A stretch of 64,000 nucleotides of DNA from Mycolicibacterium frederiksbergense (lineage in GTDB: Bacteria; Actinomycetota; Actinomycetes; Mycobacteriales; Mycobacteriaceae): contig NZ_JARXVE010000003.1 in NCBI RefSeq assembly GCF_029893345.1, positions 744,001-808,000 of the forward strand, written 5' to 3'. The position numbers and the translations under genes are program-made. A model generated the notes under the pieces. It was not told where the DNA came from and searched no databases. It saw nothing but the letters and a program-made list of their open reading frames with translations. Positions 17,027 to 30,141 of this stretch are shown here, piece after piece (the stretch's first letter is position 1; the number at the start of each line of letters is the position of its first letter).

Positions 17027-18769
17027 ATGGGGTTTATACAGCCGAACCTGCCGGTCGTTGATCTCGCCGACTGGAGCAAGGGCACGCGCGCCGAGCGGAT
17101 TGTGCCGATGGCGCGGCACATCGCCGAGAACGGCTTCGGCACACCGCTGGTGATGCCCCTCATGTACGGCGTGAAGATCGTGCTGTACATCCTCGGTGCG
17201 GGGTTGTTCGCGTTCTCGACGCGTGGCATCGACGGATTCACGGATGTCGCGTCGTGGTGGTTGGAGCCCATCGTCTTCCAGAAGGTCGTCCTGTACACGA
17301 TGTTGTTCGAAGTCGTCGGGCTCGGTTGCTGTTTCGGCCCCTTGGCGGGCCGCTACTTCCCGCCGATGGGATCGATCCTGTACTGGTTGCGGCCGGGCAC
17401 CGTCCGGCTGCCGCCGTGGCCCGACCGGGTGCCGTTCACCAAGGGCGACAACAGATCCCCGATCGATGTGCTGCTGTACGCCGGTCTGCTCGCGTTGCTG
17501 GTGACGGCCCTGCTGTCGGACGGCACCGGCCCGATCCCCGTCCTGGACACCGTGATCGGCGTGCTGCCCTGGTGGCAGACCGTCGCGATTCTGTCCGTTC
17601 TGGCGGTGCTCGGCCTACGTGACAAGGTGATCTACCTTGCCGCTCGTGGTGAGGTGTATGCGCCGCTGGCATTGGTATTCCTGTTCGCCGGGGCGGATAT
17701 CGTCGTCGGCGCCAAAGTGGTCTTCCTGGTCATCTGGCTGGGGGCCGCCACCAGCAAACTGAATGCGCATTTCCCGTTCGTGATCTCGACGATGGTGGCG
17801 AACAACCCCTTTGTCCCGCGCGGATTCCTCAAGCGGTCGATGTTCAAGCGGTATCCGGATGACCTGCGGCCCAGCCGTACCGCGGTCTCCATCGCGCACT
17901 TCTCGACCGCGGTCGAGGGGTTGGTGCCGCTGGTGCTGTTCTTCTCCCATGGCGGCTGGCCCACCGCGATCGCGGCGTTCGTGATGGTCGTATTCCACCT
18001 GAACATCCTGATGTCGTTCCCGATGGGGGTGCCGCTGGAATGGAACGTCTTCATGATCTTCGGGGTGTTGTGGTTGTTCGTCGGCCACGCGCACATCGGG
18101 CTCTCCGACCTCGCCGAACCGTTGCCGGTTGCGATCCTGTTCATCGTCCTCGCAGGCATCGTGGTGCTCGGAAACCTGTTCCCGCAGAAGGTTTCCTTCT
18201 TGCCGGGCATGCGGTACTACGCGGGCAACTGGGACACCACCGTGTGGTGTGTGAAGCCGTCGGCCGACGAAAAGTTGCGCACGGGTTCGCGTGCGCTCGG
18301 CCCGATGTACCACCCCCAACTGGAGCGGTTGTACGACGACGACGAATCGCCCCTGATCGTCACCTACCTCGGCTACGCGTTCCGCGGCATGAACACCCAT
18401 GGGCGCGCACTGTTCACGTTGGCGCACCGGGCCATGGTCGGCCATGACGAAGCCGACTACAACCTGTGTGAGGGCGAGCAGGTCTGCGCCATGCTCCTCG
18501 GCTGGAACTTCGGTGACGGCCACATGCACAACGAGTGTCTGATCGAGGCGATGCAGCGGCGCTGCGGGTTCGAGCCGGGCGAGGTTCGCGTGGTGATCCT
18601 TGATTCGCAACCGATGCACATCAAACGACAGGAATACCGGCTCGTCGACGCCGCCACCGGCGAGTTCGAGCGGGGCTACATCGACGTCGACGACATGGTG
18701 GTCAATCAGCCTTGGGCGGATGACCTTCCAGTGCATGCCGAGCGGGGTGCGGCAGCCGGCATGCCCTGA
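17027..18769 (+). CDS. DUF3556-family transmembrane protein next to the TPP locus
   Basis: ATG 17027 (MGFIQPNLPVVDL) was chosen over an upstream GTG, giving 580 residues. There are ten or more hydrophobic segments between about residues 45 and 400. A long C-terminal soluble domain of about 180 residues follows, beginning after NLFPQKVSFLPGMRYYAGNWDTT and rich in conserved-looking Cys and His (VWCVKP, CEGEQVC, HMHNECLIEAMQRRC). The family is restricted mainly to mycolic-acid bacteria and uncharacterised. In M. smegmatis a homolog is remembered beside the TPP polyketide synthase gene. It is convergent with pks, separated by a palindrome. A role in the glycolipid pathway is suggested only by position. 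Confidence 0.7.
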   Translation: MGFIQPNLPVVDLADWSKGTRAERIVPMARHIAENGFGTPLVMPLMYGVKIVLYILGAGLFAFSTRGIDGFTDVASWWLEPIVFQKVVLYTMLFEVVGLGCCFGPLAGRYFPPMGSILYWLRPGTVRLPPWPDRVPFTKGDNRSPIDVLLYAGLLALLVTALLSDGTGPIPVLDTVIGVLPWWQTVAILSVLAVLGLRDKVIYLAARGEVYAPLALVFLFAGADIVVGAKVVFLVIWLGAATSKLNAHFPFVISTMVANNPFVPRGFLKRSMFKRYPDDLRPSRTAVSIAHFSTAVEGLVPLVLFFSHGGWPTAIAAFVMVVFHLNILMSFPMGVPLEWNVFMIFGVLWLFVGHAHIGLSDLAEPLPVAILFIVLAGIVVLGNLFPQKVSFLPGMRYYAGNWDTTVWCVKPSADEKLRTGSRALGPMYHPQLERLYDDDESPLIVTYLGYAFRGMNTHGRALFTLAHRAMVGHDEADYNLCEGEQVCAMLLGWNFGDGHMHNECLIEAMQRRCGFEPGEVRVVILDSQPMHIKRQEYRLVDAATGEFERGYIDVDDMVVNQPWADDLPVHAERGAAAGMP

Positions 18770-18782
18770 CGCCTTCTCCTGC

Positions 18783-18840
18783 CGAGCAGACGCGTAGGTA
18801 CCCGAAAATGTGCGTTCTCGGGTACCGCAACGTCTGTTCG
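18783..18840. terminator. Intergenic palindrome between convergent DUF3556 and pks genes
   Basis: Outer arms CGAGCAGACG / CGTCTGTTCG and a perfect inner 9-bp arm pair GGTACCCGA / TCGGGTACC surround a 12-nt loop. It fills the 78-bp gap between two gene ends, fitting a bidirectional terminator. It shares its end sequence with 16875-16932. Confidence 0.55.
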
Positions 18841-18847
18841 CCGGATC

Positions 18848-21800
18848 TCAGTCCTCCGGTACTGCGGCGGGTTCGGCATCGGGCAGCTGAGCCACCAGAT
18901 ACTCGGCGAGCCCCCCGATCGTCGGATAGTCGAATACCGCGGTGGCGTTGATGGTGAACTTGCCGCCGAACTGACTGTGCAGCCGGTTACGCAGTTCGAT
19001 CGCCATCAGCGAATCCGTGCCCAGGTCCAGGAACCGACTGGATGCGGCCGGTGGCTGCGCCAGGCGCAGGAAGTTCTGCACCTCGCGTTGGAGGAACTCG
19101 GTCACGAAACCGGCCCGCTGCGGCACCGGTATCTCCATCAGCTGCTTGAGCAACTCACTGTCGCCGATCACCTCTCCCACGGCACTCGGCAACACCAGAT
19201 CGAGGATCGGTGGACGCGAACTGCCCAGCACCTTCGCGGCACGCTGCCAGTTGGCCTTGAGGACGGTCGCCTGGCCGGTTCCGTTGGCGACGACCTCGGC
19301 GAGAGCGGCGAGCGCCGCCGAGGGGTCCAGCGGAATCAGGCCCTGCGCAGCGATATTGGTGGTCGCCGCCTCCGACGAGGCCATGCCGCCTTGGGCCCAG
19401 GGGCCGAAGTTGACGCCGGTGGCCGGCAACCCCTGCGCTCGTCGTTGCGCGACCAGCCCGTCGAGCAGTGCATTGGCCGTCGCGTAGTTGGCCTGACCGG
19501 GTGAACCGAACAAGCTGGACACCGAGGAGGACACGATGAAGAAGTCCAGATCGTCCTGCCTCGTCAACCTGTCCAAGTGGCAGGCGCCGAACGCCTTGGG
19601 CGCCAAGGTGGTTCGGAAGCGCTCCAGGCTCTGCTGGGATAGCAGCGCATCGTCGAGCACGCCCGCCAGATGCACCACTCCGGCAAGCGGCGGCAGCTCC
19701 GCCCGAATCCGCTGCAACAGCGTCGCCACCTCGGACTCGACGCCGACATCGGCCGCAAAGACGTGGATGCGGCACTTGTAGCGCTCGGTGATCTCCTCGA
19801 TCAACCGCTGCGCGTCCGTATCGGGCGCGCCCCGACTGCTCAACACGAGATCACCGGCACCGAGTTGGGCCAGATACGACGCCGTGTGCAGACCGATCGC
19901 GCCGAGGCCGCCCGTGATCAGGTAGCTCCGATCCGGCCGTGGCTGAAGCGGATTCGGGATCTGCACCACGATCTTGCCGATGTGCCGCGCCTGCTGCATA
20001 CGGCGGAACGCGGCCCGTGCCTCGGTGAGCGGGTAGATCTCAACCGGCAGCGGCGTCCACTCACGCTTGGCCAGTCCCTCCGACACCTCGGTGAGCAAGT
20101 CGCGAATTCGATCGGGTTCGGTGAACATCACCGTGTCCAACGCGACAATCTCGTAGGCGATGTCGGGACGCACCTCGGCCATTTGCTCCGGTGTCCAGAT
20201 GTCGCGCTTGGCGATCTCGGCGAAGCGGCCGCTCTGGGCGGTAGCCCTCAGCGTCGCCTCGATGAACCCCTCGCTGGTCAGGGAGTTGAGCACGACGTCC
20301 ACACCCGCGCCGTCGGTGTCCGCCAAGATCTGATCGGCGAAATCCGTTGTGCGCGAATCGTAGACATGCTTCACGCCCAGCTTGTGCAGCGTCGCACGCT
20401 TGAAGGTGCTGGCCGTGGCGAATACTTCGGCACCGCACTGCTGGGCCATCTGGATCGCCGCCAGGCCCACGCCACCACTGGCGGCGTGGACCAGCACCCG
20501 GTCACCGGGTTTGAGCTGAGCCCAGTCGAACGCGAGCCGGACCGTCAGTGCCGCGGCGGGGATCGTCGCGGCCTCCACCGCGCTCACCCCGTCCGGGATC
20601 GGCGCCAGGAACTGGGCAGGCACGTTGAACCGGCTGGAGAACGCGCCCTGCATGGAGCCGTAGACGCGCTGGCCCACCCCGAGTCCGGTGACACCGTCAC
20701 CCAGTTGCGTGACGACGCCGGCGAAGTCGCCGCCGATCGGTCCGGGGTCACCCGGGTAGAGGTCGAGAACGTTGAGCACGTCGCGGAAGTTGAGGCCGGC
20801 GGCCTCGACCCGGACCTGCACGTAGCCCTCATCCGGCGGCGCCACATCCTTCTCTGTGATCCGCAGGTTGTCGATCGCGCCGCGTTCGGTGGGCGCCAGG
20901 ACGTAGTCGCCGGCGCGGGGCACCGTGAGGCGGCCGCTGCGCGCCCACGGCAACAACCGCGAGGCCAGCAGCTTCCCTTGCCGCACAGCGAGTTCCGGCT
21001 CCTGGACGGACGAGTCCGGGGTGGCGATCAAATTCGCCACGGCCTGAACGGCCTCGGGCGAGCCGTCGCAATCGACCAGTCGGCAGCGCAGCGCCGGTTC
21101 TTCGTTGATCGTGGTGCGCCCGAATCCCCACAGCGCTGCCTGCACCGGGTCGACCGGCTCGCCGGATTCGGTGGCCACGGCCCGCTCGGTGACGATCCAC
21201 AGTCCGCCGGGCAGCTTTACCTCGCCGCCTTGCACGGTGTGCACGGCGCTGAGCAGATTGGCGATCTCGGTCTCGAGCCGCGCGGCGACATCGGCGCTCG
21301 CCTCCCCGATACGCGGCGCGGCGCAGCGCCACACGACGCCGGAGAACGGCAGGCCGCGCTCCTTGGCCCGGGCCAGCAGCTGCCCCAGAAGCTCTGGGTC
21401 CGTGTTCCGGTTGAGCGGGATGCAGCCCGGCACCTTGGCGGCCAGTTCGTCGAATCCGGCGACCAGCCAGGTGTCGGTTGACGTTGCGTCCTCAGCTGTC
21501 TCGTCTCCGCAGGGCGGTACCGGTACCTCGTGCCAGCCGAGGGTGTAGAGCAGCCGGGTGGCGTCGCCGCCGAGGCCGCGCAGCAGCGCCTCGCGGGGTG
21601 CGCGTTTGACCGTGAACTCGCGAATCCCGCCCAGGCGACGGCCATCCCGATCGAGGTAATCGAGATCGAAGACCTGGGTTTCGCTGTCGAGTGTGCTCTC
21701 GTGCCATCTTGCGCGGCAGTAGAACCGCCGAGGCATTTTCTCCTTCAAGGTCACCTGCCCGTACCGCAGCGGCAGGAACAGATCATTGACGCCCTGTTCG

Positions 21801-24800
21801 GCCGCGAGCAGTGCCGGGAACGCCGGGAAGGCGACACCGGTGCACAGGTCCATCAGCACCGGGTGCATCGGCTCTGTGCCGAGTTGTTCGGCGAGCTCCG
21901 CACCGACGAGGACGTCGCCGATCGCCTCACCTTGACCGAGCCACAGCGACTTCAGGGAACCGGACCAGGTCGGGCCCCAGGCCAACTCCAGGTCGGCGAA
22001 GGTCTCGAACAACTCCTGCGGACGCATGCGTTCCATCCGCTCGATGGCTTCGTCGACCGGATCGGGAGCCTCAGCGCTGTCGTCAGTGTCGTCGCCGACT
22101 CCGGTGACGGCGGTGCCTTCGGCGTTCAACGCCCATTCGGCGTCCCGTTCACCATAAGGGCGGCTGTGCACCTGGAATTTCGAGACACTGCCATCCTCCA
22201 GCGGATGCAAGGTCAACTGCACTTCGCGAGAGCTCTTCTCGGGCAGGATGATCGGCTCGTAGAAAAACACATCTTTCGCCCGCGCCGGGGTGCCGACCGC
22301 GGCCAATGCCATCGCCGCGTACGTCGCACCGGGCACGACGACGGTGCCGTAGATGACGTGATCCGAAAGCCACGGCTGCGACCTGACCGACAACCGGCTG
22401 GTGTAGATGGAGTCGCCAGAGGCGAGATCCATTGCACTCCCCAGAATTCCCGAACCGGGACCGGCCGACCCATCGATGGAGATCGTGGATCCTTTGGGCC
22501 AGAAGCGGCGGCGCTGGAACGGATAGGTCGGCAATTCGACTGTGCGGTGCGGACGCGAGGAGCACAGCGGGTCTCGGGATTGACGCTGCAGCGCAGCGAA
22601 ATCGGGCCGGTGTCCGCCGACGTAGGCCGCGGCCAAGGCGTCGGCGATCTGGCGCCGGTCGCCAACACCCTTGCGCAGCGAGACGATCGCCCGCGGCGCG
22701 GCCAAGTGCTCGGGCCAGACCTGTACCGCCGCCCCGGTCAGCACCGGTTGCGGACCGATCTCCATCAACACCGAGCAGCCCAGCGCCGCCACGGTGCGCA
22801 CACTTTCGGCGAACTGCACCGGCTGACGGGAATGCCGCCGCCAGTATTGGGCGTCGAGCGGGGTCTGGGCGGTGAGCACGGCGCCGGTGCGGTTGCAGAC
22901 CAGCGGCAAGGTCGGGACGGCGAACTTCACCTGCGCTGCGTACGACTCGAATTCATCGAGCACCGGATCCAGCAATTCGGAGTGGAAAGCGTGACTGGTC
23001 TGCAGCCAGCTGCAGCGAATTCCGTCACCCTCGAACCTGGCGACGATCTGCTCCAAATCCTCACCGGGGCCGGAGAGCACGGTGTTGGGGCCGTTGTAGG
23101 CGCCGACGGACACCCGCTGGAATTCGCCGGCGATCTCCTCAACCTGCTTGGCGTCGGTGAACACCGCCACCATTCGCCCGCCCTCGGGCAGGCTGCCGAA
23201 CAGCCGGCCGCGCTCGGCCATCAGACGCGCGCCATCCTCGAGGCCGAAGACTCCGGCGACACATGCTGCCGCGTACTGGCCGACGCTGTGCCCCAGCACC
23301 ACGTCGGGCTCGATGCCCCAGGACTGCCACAGCCGGGCCAGGCCCATCTCGACGGCGAACAAGGCCGGCTGTGCAAAGGCCGTGTGCCGCAGAATCTCTC
23401 CGGCGTCCCCGCCGGAGGCGAACATGACCTCCAGTAACGGGCGCGGCAGAATGTCATCGACCGCCTCCGCGCAGCGTGTCACGGTTTCGGCGAAGACCGG
23501 CTCGGTGTCGAATAGTTCACGCGCCATTCCGGGATGCTGGCTGCCCTGCCCGGTGAACAACCACGCCGTCGTCGGATGATGCGTGTGTTCACCACGTACG
23601 ACACCCGGTCGCAGGCGGTTCTCGGCCAACTCGGACAGGGCTTGGCGCGCATCTTCGATCGAATCCACGACCACCGCGGCGCGATGCTCGAAATGCGAAC
23701 GGCCCGTTCCCGCGGCGCGGCACACGTCGGCCAGGTCGACCTCCGGATGCGCACCCAGCCAGGCGTCATAACGCTGGGCCAAGGCCACGAGTGCTTCCGG
23801 TGACCGGGCGGACAGCATCAGCACATTGGCGCCAGACTGCTCCTGAGTGTCCGGCTCCGCGGCCGGCACGCCATTACGTGCGGGTGCCTCCTCGATGAGC
23901 ACGTGCGCGTTCGTGCCGGTGAAACCGAAGGAACTCACGCCTGCGCGTCGCGGTCTGCCGTTGCTCTGCCACGGAATCGCCTTGTCCACGACCCGTACCG
24001 GCAGTGCGTCCCACGGGATGTGTGGTGACGGGTTTTCGAAGTGCAGGCTCTGCGGCAGCAATTCGTGCTGCAGCGACAACACGACCTTGATCAGACCCGC
24101 TGCACCCGAGGCCGATTCGGTGTGCCCGATGTTGGTCTTCACCGATCCCATCAGCAACGGCCGGTCCGCTTCCCGCGAGCCGCCATAGGCGGCTGCGGCC
24201 GCCTGGACCTCGATCGGATCGCCCAGCGGGGTGCCCGTCCCGTGCGCCTCGAGGTAGTCGACGTCGGCGCCGGTCAAACCGGCGCGAGCCAGCACCGAGC
24301 CGATTAGCCGTTGTTGTGCTCCGCCATTGGGCACCGTCAGACCACTGGAAGCGCCGTCCTGGTTCACCCCGCTGCCGCGAATCACCGCGCAGACCCGATC
24401 GCCGTCGCGCTCCGCGTCACTCAGCCGCTTGAGCACGAGAACGCCGCAGCCTTCACTGCGCACATAGCCGTCGGCGGAGGCGTCGAACGTCTTGCAACGC
24501 CCGACCGGGGAGAGCATCCTGGCGCGGGAGGCGGCGATGATCGTCACCGGGCTCAGCAGGACGTTCACCCCGCCGGCCAATGCCATGTCGCAGTCGCCGG
24601 AATGCAGCGCCTGGCAGGCCTGATGGATGGCCACCAACGCCGAGCTGCATGCGGTATCGACCGCCACCGCCGGTCCCTCGAGCCCGAGCGCGAAGGCAAC
24701 CCGACCGGAAATGGCATTGAGTGCGTTGCCGGTGATGAAGTGGGGTTGGATCTTGTCGATCGGCTCTGCCGACAGCAGGTGCGCATACTCGTTGGCGGCC

Positions 24801-27800
24801 ACACCCACGAAGATTCCGGTTCGGCTGCCGCGCAGACCGGCCGGCGCGTACCCCGCCCTTTCCAGGCCCTCCCATACTGTTTCGAGCATCAGTCGCTGCT
24901 GAGGTTCGATCCAGACCGCCTCGCGTGGGGAGATGCCGAAGAATTCGGGATCGAATCCGTCGATGCCGTCCAGGAATCCGCCGCAGCGCGTGTACGTCTT
25001 GCCCGGGGCGTCTGGATCCGGGTCGTAGAACTCGTCGATGTCGAATCGGTCCTCGGGGACTTCCCGGATCGCATCGACACCGCCGGCAAGCACCTCCCAG
25101 AAGGCTTCCGGGTCAGGCGCACCGGGGAATCGGCACGACACCGCGACGATCGCGATCGGGTCGTCCGTGTGCGTTGCCACCGGCGCGGATGTTGCCTTGG
25201 CAGATGCCTGCACGTTGAGTCCCAGCACCTCCCCGAGCAGGTAGTCGGCCACGTCGGACAGCCGTGGGTGATCCATCACCAGGGTGATGGGAATTTCGCG
25301 GCCCACCCCCTGTTCGATGCGGCGCCGCAGTTCGACGGCCATCAGCGAATCCATACCGAGGTCGAAGAACCCGGCGTCCTCGCGGACCTCGGCAGCATCG
25401 ACGCGGGTCACCTCGGCTACCGCGTCGCGTAGGTAATCGGTGAGAAGTTTCTTGCGCTGCTGCACCGGAGCGTTCGTGAGTTGCTCGACCAGTTGGGTCT
25501 TCCCGGACGGCGTCAGCACCGGCGCCACGCCGGTAGGCGTGGCGGGCACCTCGCGCTCCAGTTCCGTCAGGAGGGCTCGCCGCCCGGCTTGCTGGTAGAG
25601 CGGCAGGAAGCGGGCCCAATCGATCCGGGCCACGATTCCTTGTGCGGGGCCATCCGCCGAGGCTGTCGCCAGGACTTCGGCCAGGCCCGCGAGTGCATCG
25701 GTAGGCGGCAATGTCCGGATCCCGCGTTGATCAAGTCGCGCACGCGATTCCGCGTCGGCCATGCCCGCCGACCAGGGGCCGAAGTTCACGGCGCTCCCAG
25801 CGATGCCCTGCTCCCGCAGCCGCCAGGCCAGCCCGTCGAGGAAGGCGTTGGCCGCGGCGTAGGAAGTCTGACCGAACCCACCCCATACCGAGGCGATCGA
25901 GGAGGTGCTGAGGAAGAAGTCGAGCCGCAGGCCAGCGACTGCTTGGCTCAAATGCCAGGCACCCCAGACCTTCCCGGCGAAGACGCGATCCACTTCGGCT
26001 TGATGAGATTCGAAGTCCAGCTCGCTCAGCGGGGTGGTGCCGATCTCGCCCGCCGCATGGACGATCCCGGCCAGCGGCGGTAGCTCGGCCCGCACAGTGG
26101 TCAACAGGCGTGCGACATCGTGCGCATCGGCGACATCGGCCGCGATGACGCGGACTTCGCAGCCGTGTTGTTCGACCAGGGTATCGATGCGCCGTTGGGC
26201 GGCATCGCCGGGCGTGCGTCGGCTGGTCAGCACCAGATGCTCGGCGCCGTGCGCGGCCAGGTATCCGGCGATCTCCAGCCCGATGGATCCGAGCCCGCCG
26301 GTCACCAGATAGGTGGCGTCGCCGCGTAGTTGCAGCGGTGTGCCGCTCGGCAGCTCCTCGCGCCGAACCAGCCGGGGAACGTAGACCGCTTGATCGCGCA
26401 GCGCGATCTGGTCCTCGCTGGTTGTCGCGTCGCGCGGCATCGTGATCCGGTCGATGAGCCGAGCCCACTCGTCGGCGGTACCCTCGGCCAGATCGGCCAG
26501 TCCACCCCACAATTGCGGGAACTCCAGCGCCGCGGCACGACCGAATCCCCACAGGGCACTCTGCTCCGGCGCCACGGTGTCCGCGTCGGTGACGCGCTGG
26601 GCGCCGCGGGTGACCAGCCAGATGGGGCTGCGCAGTTCAGCGGCGGCCGCGGCGCGCAGGAGTCGCCGTGTTCCGCCCAGGATTTGGTGTTGCATGCGCA
26701 GAAGTGACTGCATCGCAGGTGCACCCCTGGAGTCCAGGTCCGCGTCGAGGGCGGCGACATGCACGATACGCAGCGTCGAATCATCCACTGCCGCGGCGCG
26801 TAGCGCGTCGACGAGTTTTTCCTCGTCCGCCTCGGAAGCCGGCAACCCGATGATCCGGTGCCGGTGTCCACGGGCAGTCAGCGTGTCGACCAGAGGCGTG
26901 ACGGCGTCGGTGTCATCGCCGACGAGAATCCAAGCGGAATCCTGTCCGGTGTTTGCGCCGGAGCGGGCAGTGACGGCTTTCTCCCAGCGGAACTCGTAGC
27001 GGTCGTCCGCGATGGACTGGGTTGAGCGTTGTTGGTTGTGTTGTGCGGCAAGCTTGCTCAGCACCTCGAGGGTGTGCTGATCATGCGCGCCGTCGAGCAG
27101 GGCTGCGAGTTCCTCGATGCGGCCGTCTTCGAGCAGGCGGACGGCCTGGGTGCGCGGCCCGCCAACGTGCTGTTGCTGGTTGGGCTCTTCCCGATTGTCC
27201 GAGTACCAGTAGTCGCGGTGCTCGAACGGATAGGTGGGCAAGTCGAGCTTGCGTGCGTGCGACCGCCGTAACGTGGCGAACGCGGGCAGGTGGCCCAAGA
27301 CATACGCGTCGGCGAGGGCTTCAGTGATCTGCCGGTGGTCGGCGCTGTTGCGGCGCAGCGACGCGATCACCCGCGGTGCGGAGGGCGGGTCGGGCCATGC
27401 CCCCAGGGCCGCTGCGGTGAGCACCGGTCGCGGGCCGATCTCCACCAACAATGTGCAGTGCAGATCCGCCAGGGTGCGCACACTTTTCGCGAACTCCACG
27501 GGCTGGCGCGCGTGGCGGCGCCAATAGGCGCCGTCGAGCTTGACGCTGCGGCCGAGCGCGGCGCCGGTGCGATTGTCGATCAGAATCCGTTGTGGTGCTG
27601 TGAAAGTGAACCGGTTCGCATACGCTTCGAACTCGTCGAGTATCGGATCCAGCAGCGCCGAGTGAAACGCGTGGCTGGTGTCCAGCCAGTCACACCGGAC
27701 ACCGTCGGCAGCCAGGCCTGCCACCGCCTTCTCCAGATCCGGTGCGGGTCCGGACAATACGGTGTTGGCACCGTTGTAGGCGGCGACCGACAGGCTCGGG

Positions 27801-30001
27801 TACTCGTCGGTCAGGCTCTCGACGCGCTCGGCGGCGGTGAACACCGCGACCATCCGGCCACCCGCAGGCAGGCTGCCGAACAGGCGGCCGCGTTCGGCCA
27901 TCAGCAACGCACCGTCCTCGAGGCCGAGCACGCCGGCGACGCAGGCCGCCGAGTACTGTCCGACGCTGTGGCCCAGCACCACGTCGGGTTCGAAGCCCCA
28001 GGACTGCCAGAGGCGGGCCAAGCCCATCTCTATCGCGAACAGCGCGGGCTGTGCGTAGCCGGTCTGCCGCAGCGTCTCCTCGGCATCCGGGCTGTCGACG
28101 TCGAAAATCACATCCAGCAAAGGTCTTTCGAGGACATCGGCAACCGCTGCCGCGCATTGGTTCAGCGTCTCGGCAAAGACCGGCTCGGTGTCGAACAACT
28201 CCCGGGCCATGCCGGGGTACTGGCTGCCTTGACCGGTGAACAGCCACGCCGTCTTCGGTGTGTCGTGGGATTCGCCGCGAACCAGACCGGGCGCCGGCCG
28301 GTCCTCGGACAGCGCGCCGAGCAGCTCGACGGCGGATTCCCGCGAGTTGACCACCAACGCGGCCCGGTGCTCCAAGTGCGCTCGCCCGGCCCCGGCGGTA
28401 AAGCACACGTCCGCCAAGGAAGCCTCGGGGTGCGCGCTCAACCAGCCGCGGTACTGATCAGCGACCTGGGCCAAAGCGGCAGGCGTCCGTGCCGAGAGGG
28501 GAAGCACGCTGAACCCCGGAGCCGCCCCGGCGGCGACATCGGACTGCGGAGCCGCCCCGGCGGCGACATCGGACTGCGGAGCCGCCCCGGCGGCGACATC
28601 GGACTGCGGAGCCGCCCCGGCGGCGACATCGGACTTCAGGTCCCCAGGCTGTTCGAGCGGACCCGGCACCGGAACGGGTGGCTCGGGCGCCTCTTCGAGG
28701 ATGACGTGCGCATTAGTTCCCGCGAACCCGAATGAGCTGACGCCCGCGATGCGCGGCCTACCGTTGCGTTCCCAGGCGGTCGGTTCGGTGACGACCTGCA
28801 CCGGGAGCCGGTCCCAGGGAATGTGCGGGGACGGGTTCTGAAAGTGCAGGTGGGGCGGCAGCAGTTCGTTCTCGAGCGACAGGATGACCTTGATGACGCC
28901 CGCGATACCGGCGGCTGCTTCCAGGTGTCCGATGTTCGTCTTCGCCGAGCCCATCAACAGCGGTCGGCCGGGTTCACGTCCAGCGCCGAAGGCCGCACCT
29001 GCGGCCTGGGCCTCGATCGGGTCGCCCAGCGATGTCCCGGTGCCGTGCGCCTCCAGGTACTCGACATCGCTGGGTTCGAGGCCGGCCCGCTTCAGCGCAT
29101 CGGCGATAACGCGCTGCTGAGCGATGCCATTGGGCACTGTCAATCCGCCCGATGCGCCGTCCTGGTTGATCGCGCTGCCGCGGATCACGGCCCGAATCCG
29201 GTCACCGTCGCGGATCGCGTCCTGGAGCCGTTTGATGACGATGATTCCGCAGCCCTCGCCGCGCACGTAGCCATCCGCGGCCGCGTCGAAGGTCTTGCAC
29301 CGGCCATCCGGTGCCAGCATGTGTGCGTGCGAGAACGTGATCATGGTCGCCGGGGTGAGCATGACGTTCGCGCCCCCGGCCAGGGCCAGGTCGCACTCTC
29401 CTAAGCGGAGTGCTTGGCATGCTTGATGGATTGCCACCAGCGATGAACTGCACGCCGTGTCCACGGCGACGGCGGGACCCTGCAGCCCCAACCGATAGCT
29501 GATCCGGCCCGCCGCTGCGGCATTCGACGTCCCGATCGCCATGTAGGCCTCGATCTCGGGGTATGTCAGCTCGTCGGATGCCATGCCCAGGTAGTCGTGG
29601 GTGGCCAAACCTATGAATACCCCAGTGTTGGTGTCAGCCAAAGCCGTTGGTGCGGTACCCGCGTGTTCCACTGCGTGCCACGCGGTTTCCAACAGGAGTC
29701 GATGCTGTGGGTCCATCAGCCTGACCTCGCGCGTCGACATGCCGAAGAACGGTGCATCGAAGCCGGTCACGTCGTCGACGAAACCCGCACGACGGGTGAC
29801 GACCTTGCCGGGCGTGCCGGGTTCCGGGTCGAAGAACTCGTTGATATCCCAACGATCTTTGGGCACTTCCGATATCGCGTCGCGGCCGTCTCTCAGCAGG
29901 TCCCAGAACCTATCGGCATCTGGGGCTCCTGGAAATCGGGCCGCGTAGCCCACGACGGCAAAATTGGCGGGCGGTTCGATCGGACGTTCAACGGTTCCCA
30001 T
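18848..30001 (-). CDS. pks: Bimodular type I polyketide synthase, TPP (phleic acid) type
   Basis: A 3717-residue PKS with no frameshift; start ATG 30001 has AAGGAGGA. Module 1 has KS (Cys near residue 184), AT (GHSVG near 676), KR (GGLGSIG near 1234) and ACP (DLGMDSL near 1550), with no DH or ER. Module 2 has KS (from about 1612, Cys near 1785), AT (near 2239), DH (HxxxGxxxxP near 2550), ER (about 3035-3340, NADPH loop near 3180), KR (near 3365) and ACP (near 3662). Both AT domains carry HAFH, the malonyl-specific motif, so products should be unbranched. There is no loading module or thioesterase, consistent with loading by the FAAL and release by PapA. Known phleic acids have a double bond every four carbons, which fits alternating use of the two modules. 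KR2 has the LDD motif and KR1 lacks it. A 10-residue tandem repeat lies in the first KS-AT linker. Confidence 0.88.
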   Translation of the reverse strand: MGTVERPIEPPANFAVVGYAARFPGAPDADRFWDLLRDGRDAISEVPKDRWDINEFFDPEPGTPGKVVTRRAGFVDDVTGFDAPFFGMSTREVRLMDPQHRLLLETAWHAVEHAGTAPTALADTNTGVFIGLATHDYLGMASDELTYPEIEAYMAIGTSNAAAAGRISYRLGLQGPAVAVDTACSSSLVAIHQACQALRLGECDLALAGGANVMLTPATMITFSHAHMLAPDGRCKTFDAAADGYVRGEGCGIIVIKRLQDAIRDGDRIRAVIRGSAINQDGASGGLTVPNGIAQQRVIADALKRAGLEPSDVEYLEAHGTGTSLGDPIEAQAAGAAFGAGREPGRPLLMGSAKTNIGHLEAAAGIAGVIKVILSLENELLPPHLHFQNPSPHIPWDRLPVQVVTEPTAWERNGRPRIAGVSSFGFAGTNAHVILEEAPEPPVPVPGPLEQPGDLKSDVAAGAAPQSDVAAGAAPQSDVAAGAAPQSDVAAGAAPGFSVLPLSARTPAALAQVADQYRGWLSAHPEASLADVCFTAGAGRAHLEHRAALVVNSRESAVELLGALSEDRPAPGLVRGESHDTPKTAWLFTGQGSQYPGMARELFDTEPVFAETLNQCAAAVADVLERPLLDVIFDVDSPDAEETLRQTGYAQPALFAIEMGLARLWQSWGFEPDVVLGHSVGQYSAACVAGVLGLEDGALLMAERGRLFGSLPAGGRMVAVFTAAERVESLTDEYPSLSVAAYNGANTVLSGPAPDLEKAVAGLAADGVRCDWLDTSHAFHSALLDPILDEFEAYANRFTFTAPQRILIDNRTGAALGRSVKLDGAYWRRHARQPVEFAKSVRTLADLHCTLLVEIGPRPVLTAAALGAWPDPPSAPRVIASLRRNSADHRQITEALADAYVLGHLPAFATLRRSHARKLDLPTYPFEHRDYWYSDNREEPNQQQHVGGPRTQAVRLLEDGRIEELAALLDGAHDQHTLEVLSKLAAQHNQQRSTQSIADDRYEFRWEKAVTARSGANTGQDSAWILVGDDTDAVTPLVDTLTARGHRHRIIGLPASEADEEKLVDALRAAAVDDSTLRIVHVAALDADLDSRGAPAMQSLLRMQHQILGGTRRLLRAAAAAELRSPIWLVTRGAQRVTDADTVAPEQSALWGFGRAAALEFPQLWGGLADLAEGTADEWARLIDRITMPRDATTSEDQIALRDQAVYVPRLVRREELPSGTPLQLRGDATYLVTGGLGSIGLEIAGYLAAHGAEHLVLTSRRTPGDAAQRRIDTLVEQHGCEVRVIAADVADAHDVARLLTTVRAELPPLAGIVHAAGEIGTTPLSELDFESHQAEVDRVFAGKVWGAWHLSQAVAGLRLDFFLSTSSIASVWGGFGQTSYAAANAFLDGLAWRLREQGIAGSAVNFGPWSAGMADAESRARLDQRGIRTLPPTDALAGLAEVLATASADGPAQGIVARIDWARFLPLYQQAGRRALLTELEREVPATPTGVAPVLTPSGKTQLVEQLTNAPVQQRKKLLTDYLRDAVAEVTRVDAAEVREDAGFFDLGMDSLMAVELRRRIEQGVGREIPITLVMDHPRLSDVADYLLGEVLGLNVQASAKATSAPVATHTDDPIAIVAVSCRFPGAPDPEAFWEVLAGGVDAIREVPEDRFDIDEFYDPDPDAPGKTYTRCGGFLDGIDGFDPEFFGISPREAVWIEPQQRLMLETVWEGLERAGYAPAGLRGSRTGIFVGVAANEYAHLLSAEPIDKIQPHFITGNALNAISGRVAFALGLEGPAVAVDTACSSALVAIHQACQALHSGDCDMALAGGVNVLLSPVTIIAASRARMLSPVGRCKTFDASADGYVRSEGCGVLVLKRLSDAERDGDRVCAVIRGSGVNQDGASSGLTVPNGGAQQRLIGSVLARAGLTGADVDYLEAHGTGTPLGDPIEVQAAAAAYGGSREADRPLLMGSVKTNIGHTESASGAAGLIKVVLSLQHELLPQSLHFENPSPHIPWDALPVRVVDKAIPWQSNGRPRRAGVSSFGFTGTNAHVLIEEAPARNGVPAAEPDTQEQSGANVLMLSARSPEALVALAQRYDAWLGAHPEVDLADVCRAAGTGRSHFEHRAAVVVDSIEDARQALSELAENRLRPGVVRGEHTHHPTTAWLFTGQGSQHPGMARELFDTEPVFAETVTRCAEAVDDILPRPLLEVMFASGGDAGEILRHTAFAQPALFAVEMGLARLWQSWGIEPDVVLGHSVGQYAAACVAGVFGLEDGARLMAERGRLFGSLPEGGRMVAVFTDAKQVEEIAGEFQRVSVGAYNGPNTVLSGPGEDLEQIVARFEGDGIRCSWLQTSHAFHSELLDPVLDEFESYAAQVKFAVPTLPLVCNRTGAVLTAQTPLDAQYWRRHSRQPVQFAESVRTVAALGCSVLMEIGPQPVLTGAAVQVWPEHLAAPRAIVSLRKGVGDRRQIADALAAAYVGGHRPDFAALQRQSRDPLCSSRPHRTVELPTYPFQRRRFWPKGSTISIDGSAGPGSGILGSAMDLASGDSIYTSRLSVRSQPWLSDHVIYGTVVVPGATYAAMALAAVGTPARAKDVFFYEPIILPEKSSREVQLTLHPLEDGSVSKFQVHSRPYGERDAEWALNAEGTAVTGVGDDTDDSAEAPDPVDEAIERMERMRPQELFETFADLELAWGPTWSGSLKSLWLGQGEAIGDVLVGAELAEQLGTEPMHPVLMDLCTGVAFPAFPALLAAEQGVNDLFLPLRYGQVTLKEKMPRRFYCRARWHESTLDSETQVFDLDYLDRDGRRLGGIREFTVKRAPREALLRGLGGDATRLLYTLGWHEVPVPPCGDETAEDATSTDTWLVAGFDELAAKVPGCIPLNRNTDPELLGQLLARAKERGLPFSGVVWRCAAPRIGEASADVAARLETEIANLLSAVHTVQGGEVKLPGGLWIVTERAVATESGEPVDPVQAALWGFGRTTINEEPALRCRLVDCDGSPEAVQAVANLIATPDSSVQEPELAVRQGKLLASRLLPWARSGRLTVPRAGDYVLAPTERGAIDNLRITEKDVAPPDEGYVQVRVEAAGLNFRDVLNVLDLYPGDPGPIGGDFAGVVTQLGDGVTGLGVGQRVYGSMQGAFSSRFNVPAQFLAPIPDGVSAVEAATIPAAALTVRLAFDWAQLKPGDRVLVHAASGGVGLAAIQMAQQCGAEVFATASTFKRATLHKLGVKHVYDSRTTDFADQILADTDGAGVDVVLNSLTSEGFIEATLRATAQSGRFAEIAKRDIWTPEQMAEVRPDIAYEIVALDTVMFTEPDRIRDLLTEVSEGLAKREWTPLPVEIYPLTEARAAFRRMQQARHIGKIVVQIPNPLQPRPDRSYLITGGLGAIGLHTASYLAQLGAGDLVLSSRGAPDTDAQRLIEEITERYKCRIHVFAADVGVESEVATLLQRIRAELPPLAGVVHLAGVLDDALLSQQSLERFRTTLAPKAFGACHLDRLTRQDDLDFFIVSSSVSSLFGSPGQANYATANALLDGLVAQRRAQGLPATGVNFGPWAQGGMASSEAATTNIAAQGLIPLDPSAALAALAEVVANGTGQATVLKANWQRAAKVLGSSRPPILDLVLPSAVGEVIGDSELLKQLMEIPVPQRAGFVTEFLQREVQNFLRLAQPPAASSRFLDLGTDSLMAIELRNRLHSQFGGKFTINATAVFDYPTIGGLAEYLVAQLPDAEPAAVPED
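28518..28637 (-). repeat. Four-copy 30-bp in-frame tandem repeat in pks
   Basis: Units at 28518-28547, 28548-28577, 28578-28607 and 28608-28637 are identical except in the last bases of the fourth. In the protein they encode repeats of [10 protein letters not shown] (residues about 455-495) in the linker after KS1. The unit is a multiple of three, so copy number can change without breaking the frame. It looks like a recent minisatellite. Confidence 0.95.
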
Positions 30002-30141
30002 GCCGTTGTCCTCCTTGCATCGGCGTGCGGAAACGCACCTCCGCGCTCCCCCGAAAGCGCCGGAAGATCAACTTCGACCGACACTATTGCATGACTACCT
30101 GTGTGTGCGAGGTTGGATTTCTTGTAGGAGTCTGTTGAGCG

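Noticed and set aside
28518-28637. CRISPR-like array
   Set aside because: Units are contiguous with no spacers and are in frame within pks; it is a coding tandem repeat.
19670-28735. Several 370-635-codon + frames opposite pks
   Set aside because: All lie in one phase opposite conserved PKS domains and show the G/H/R/V-rich shadow composition.
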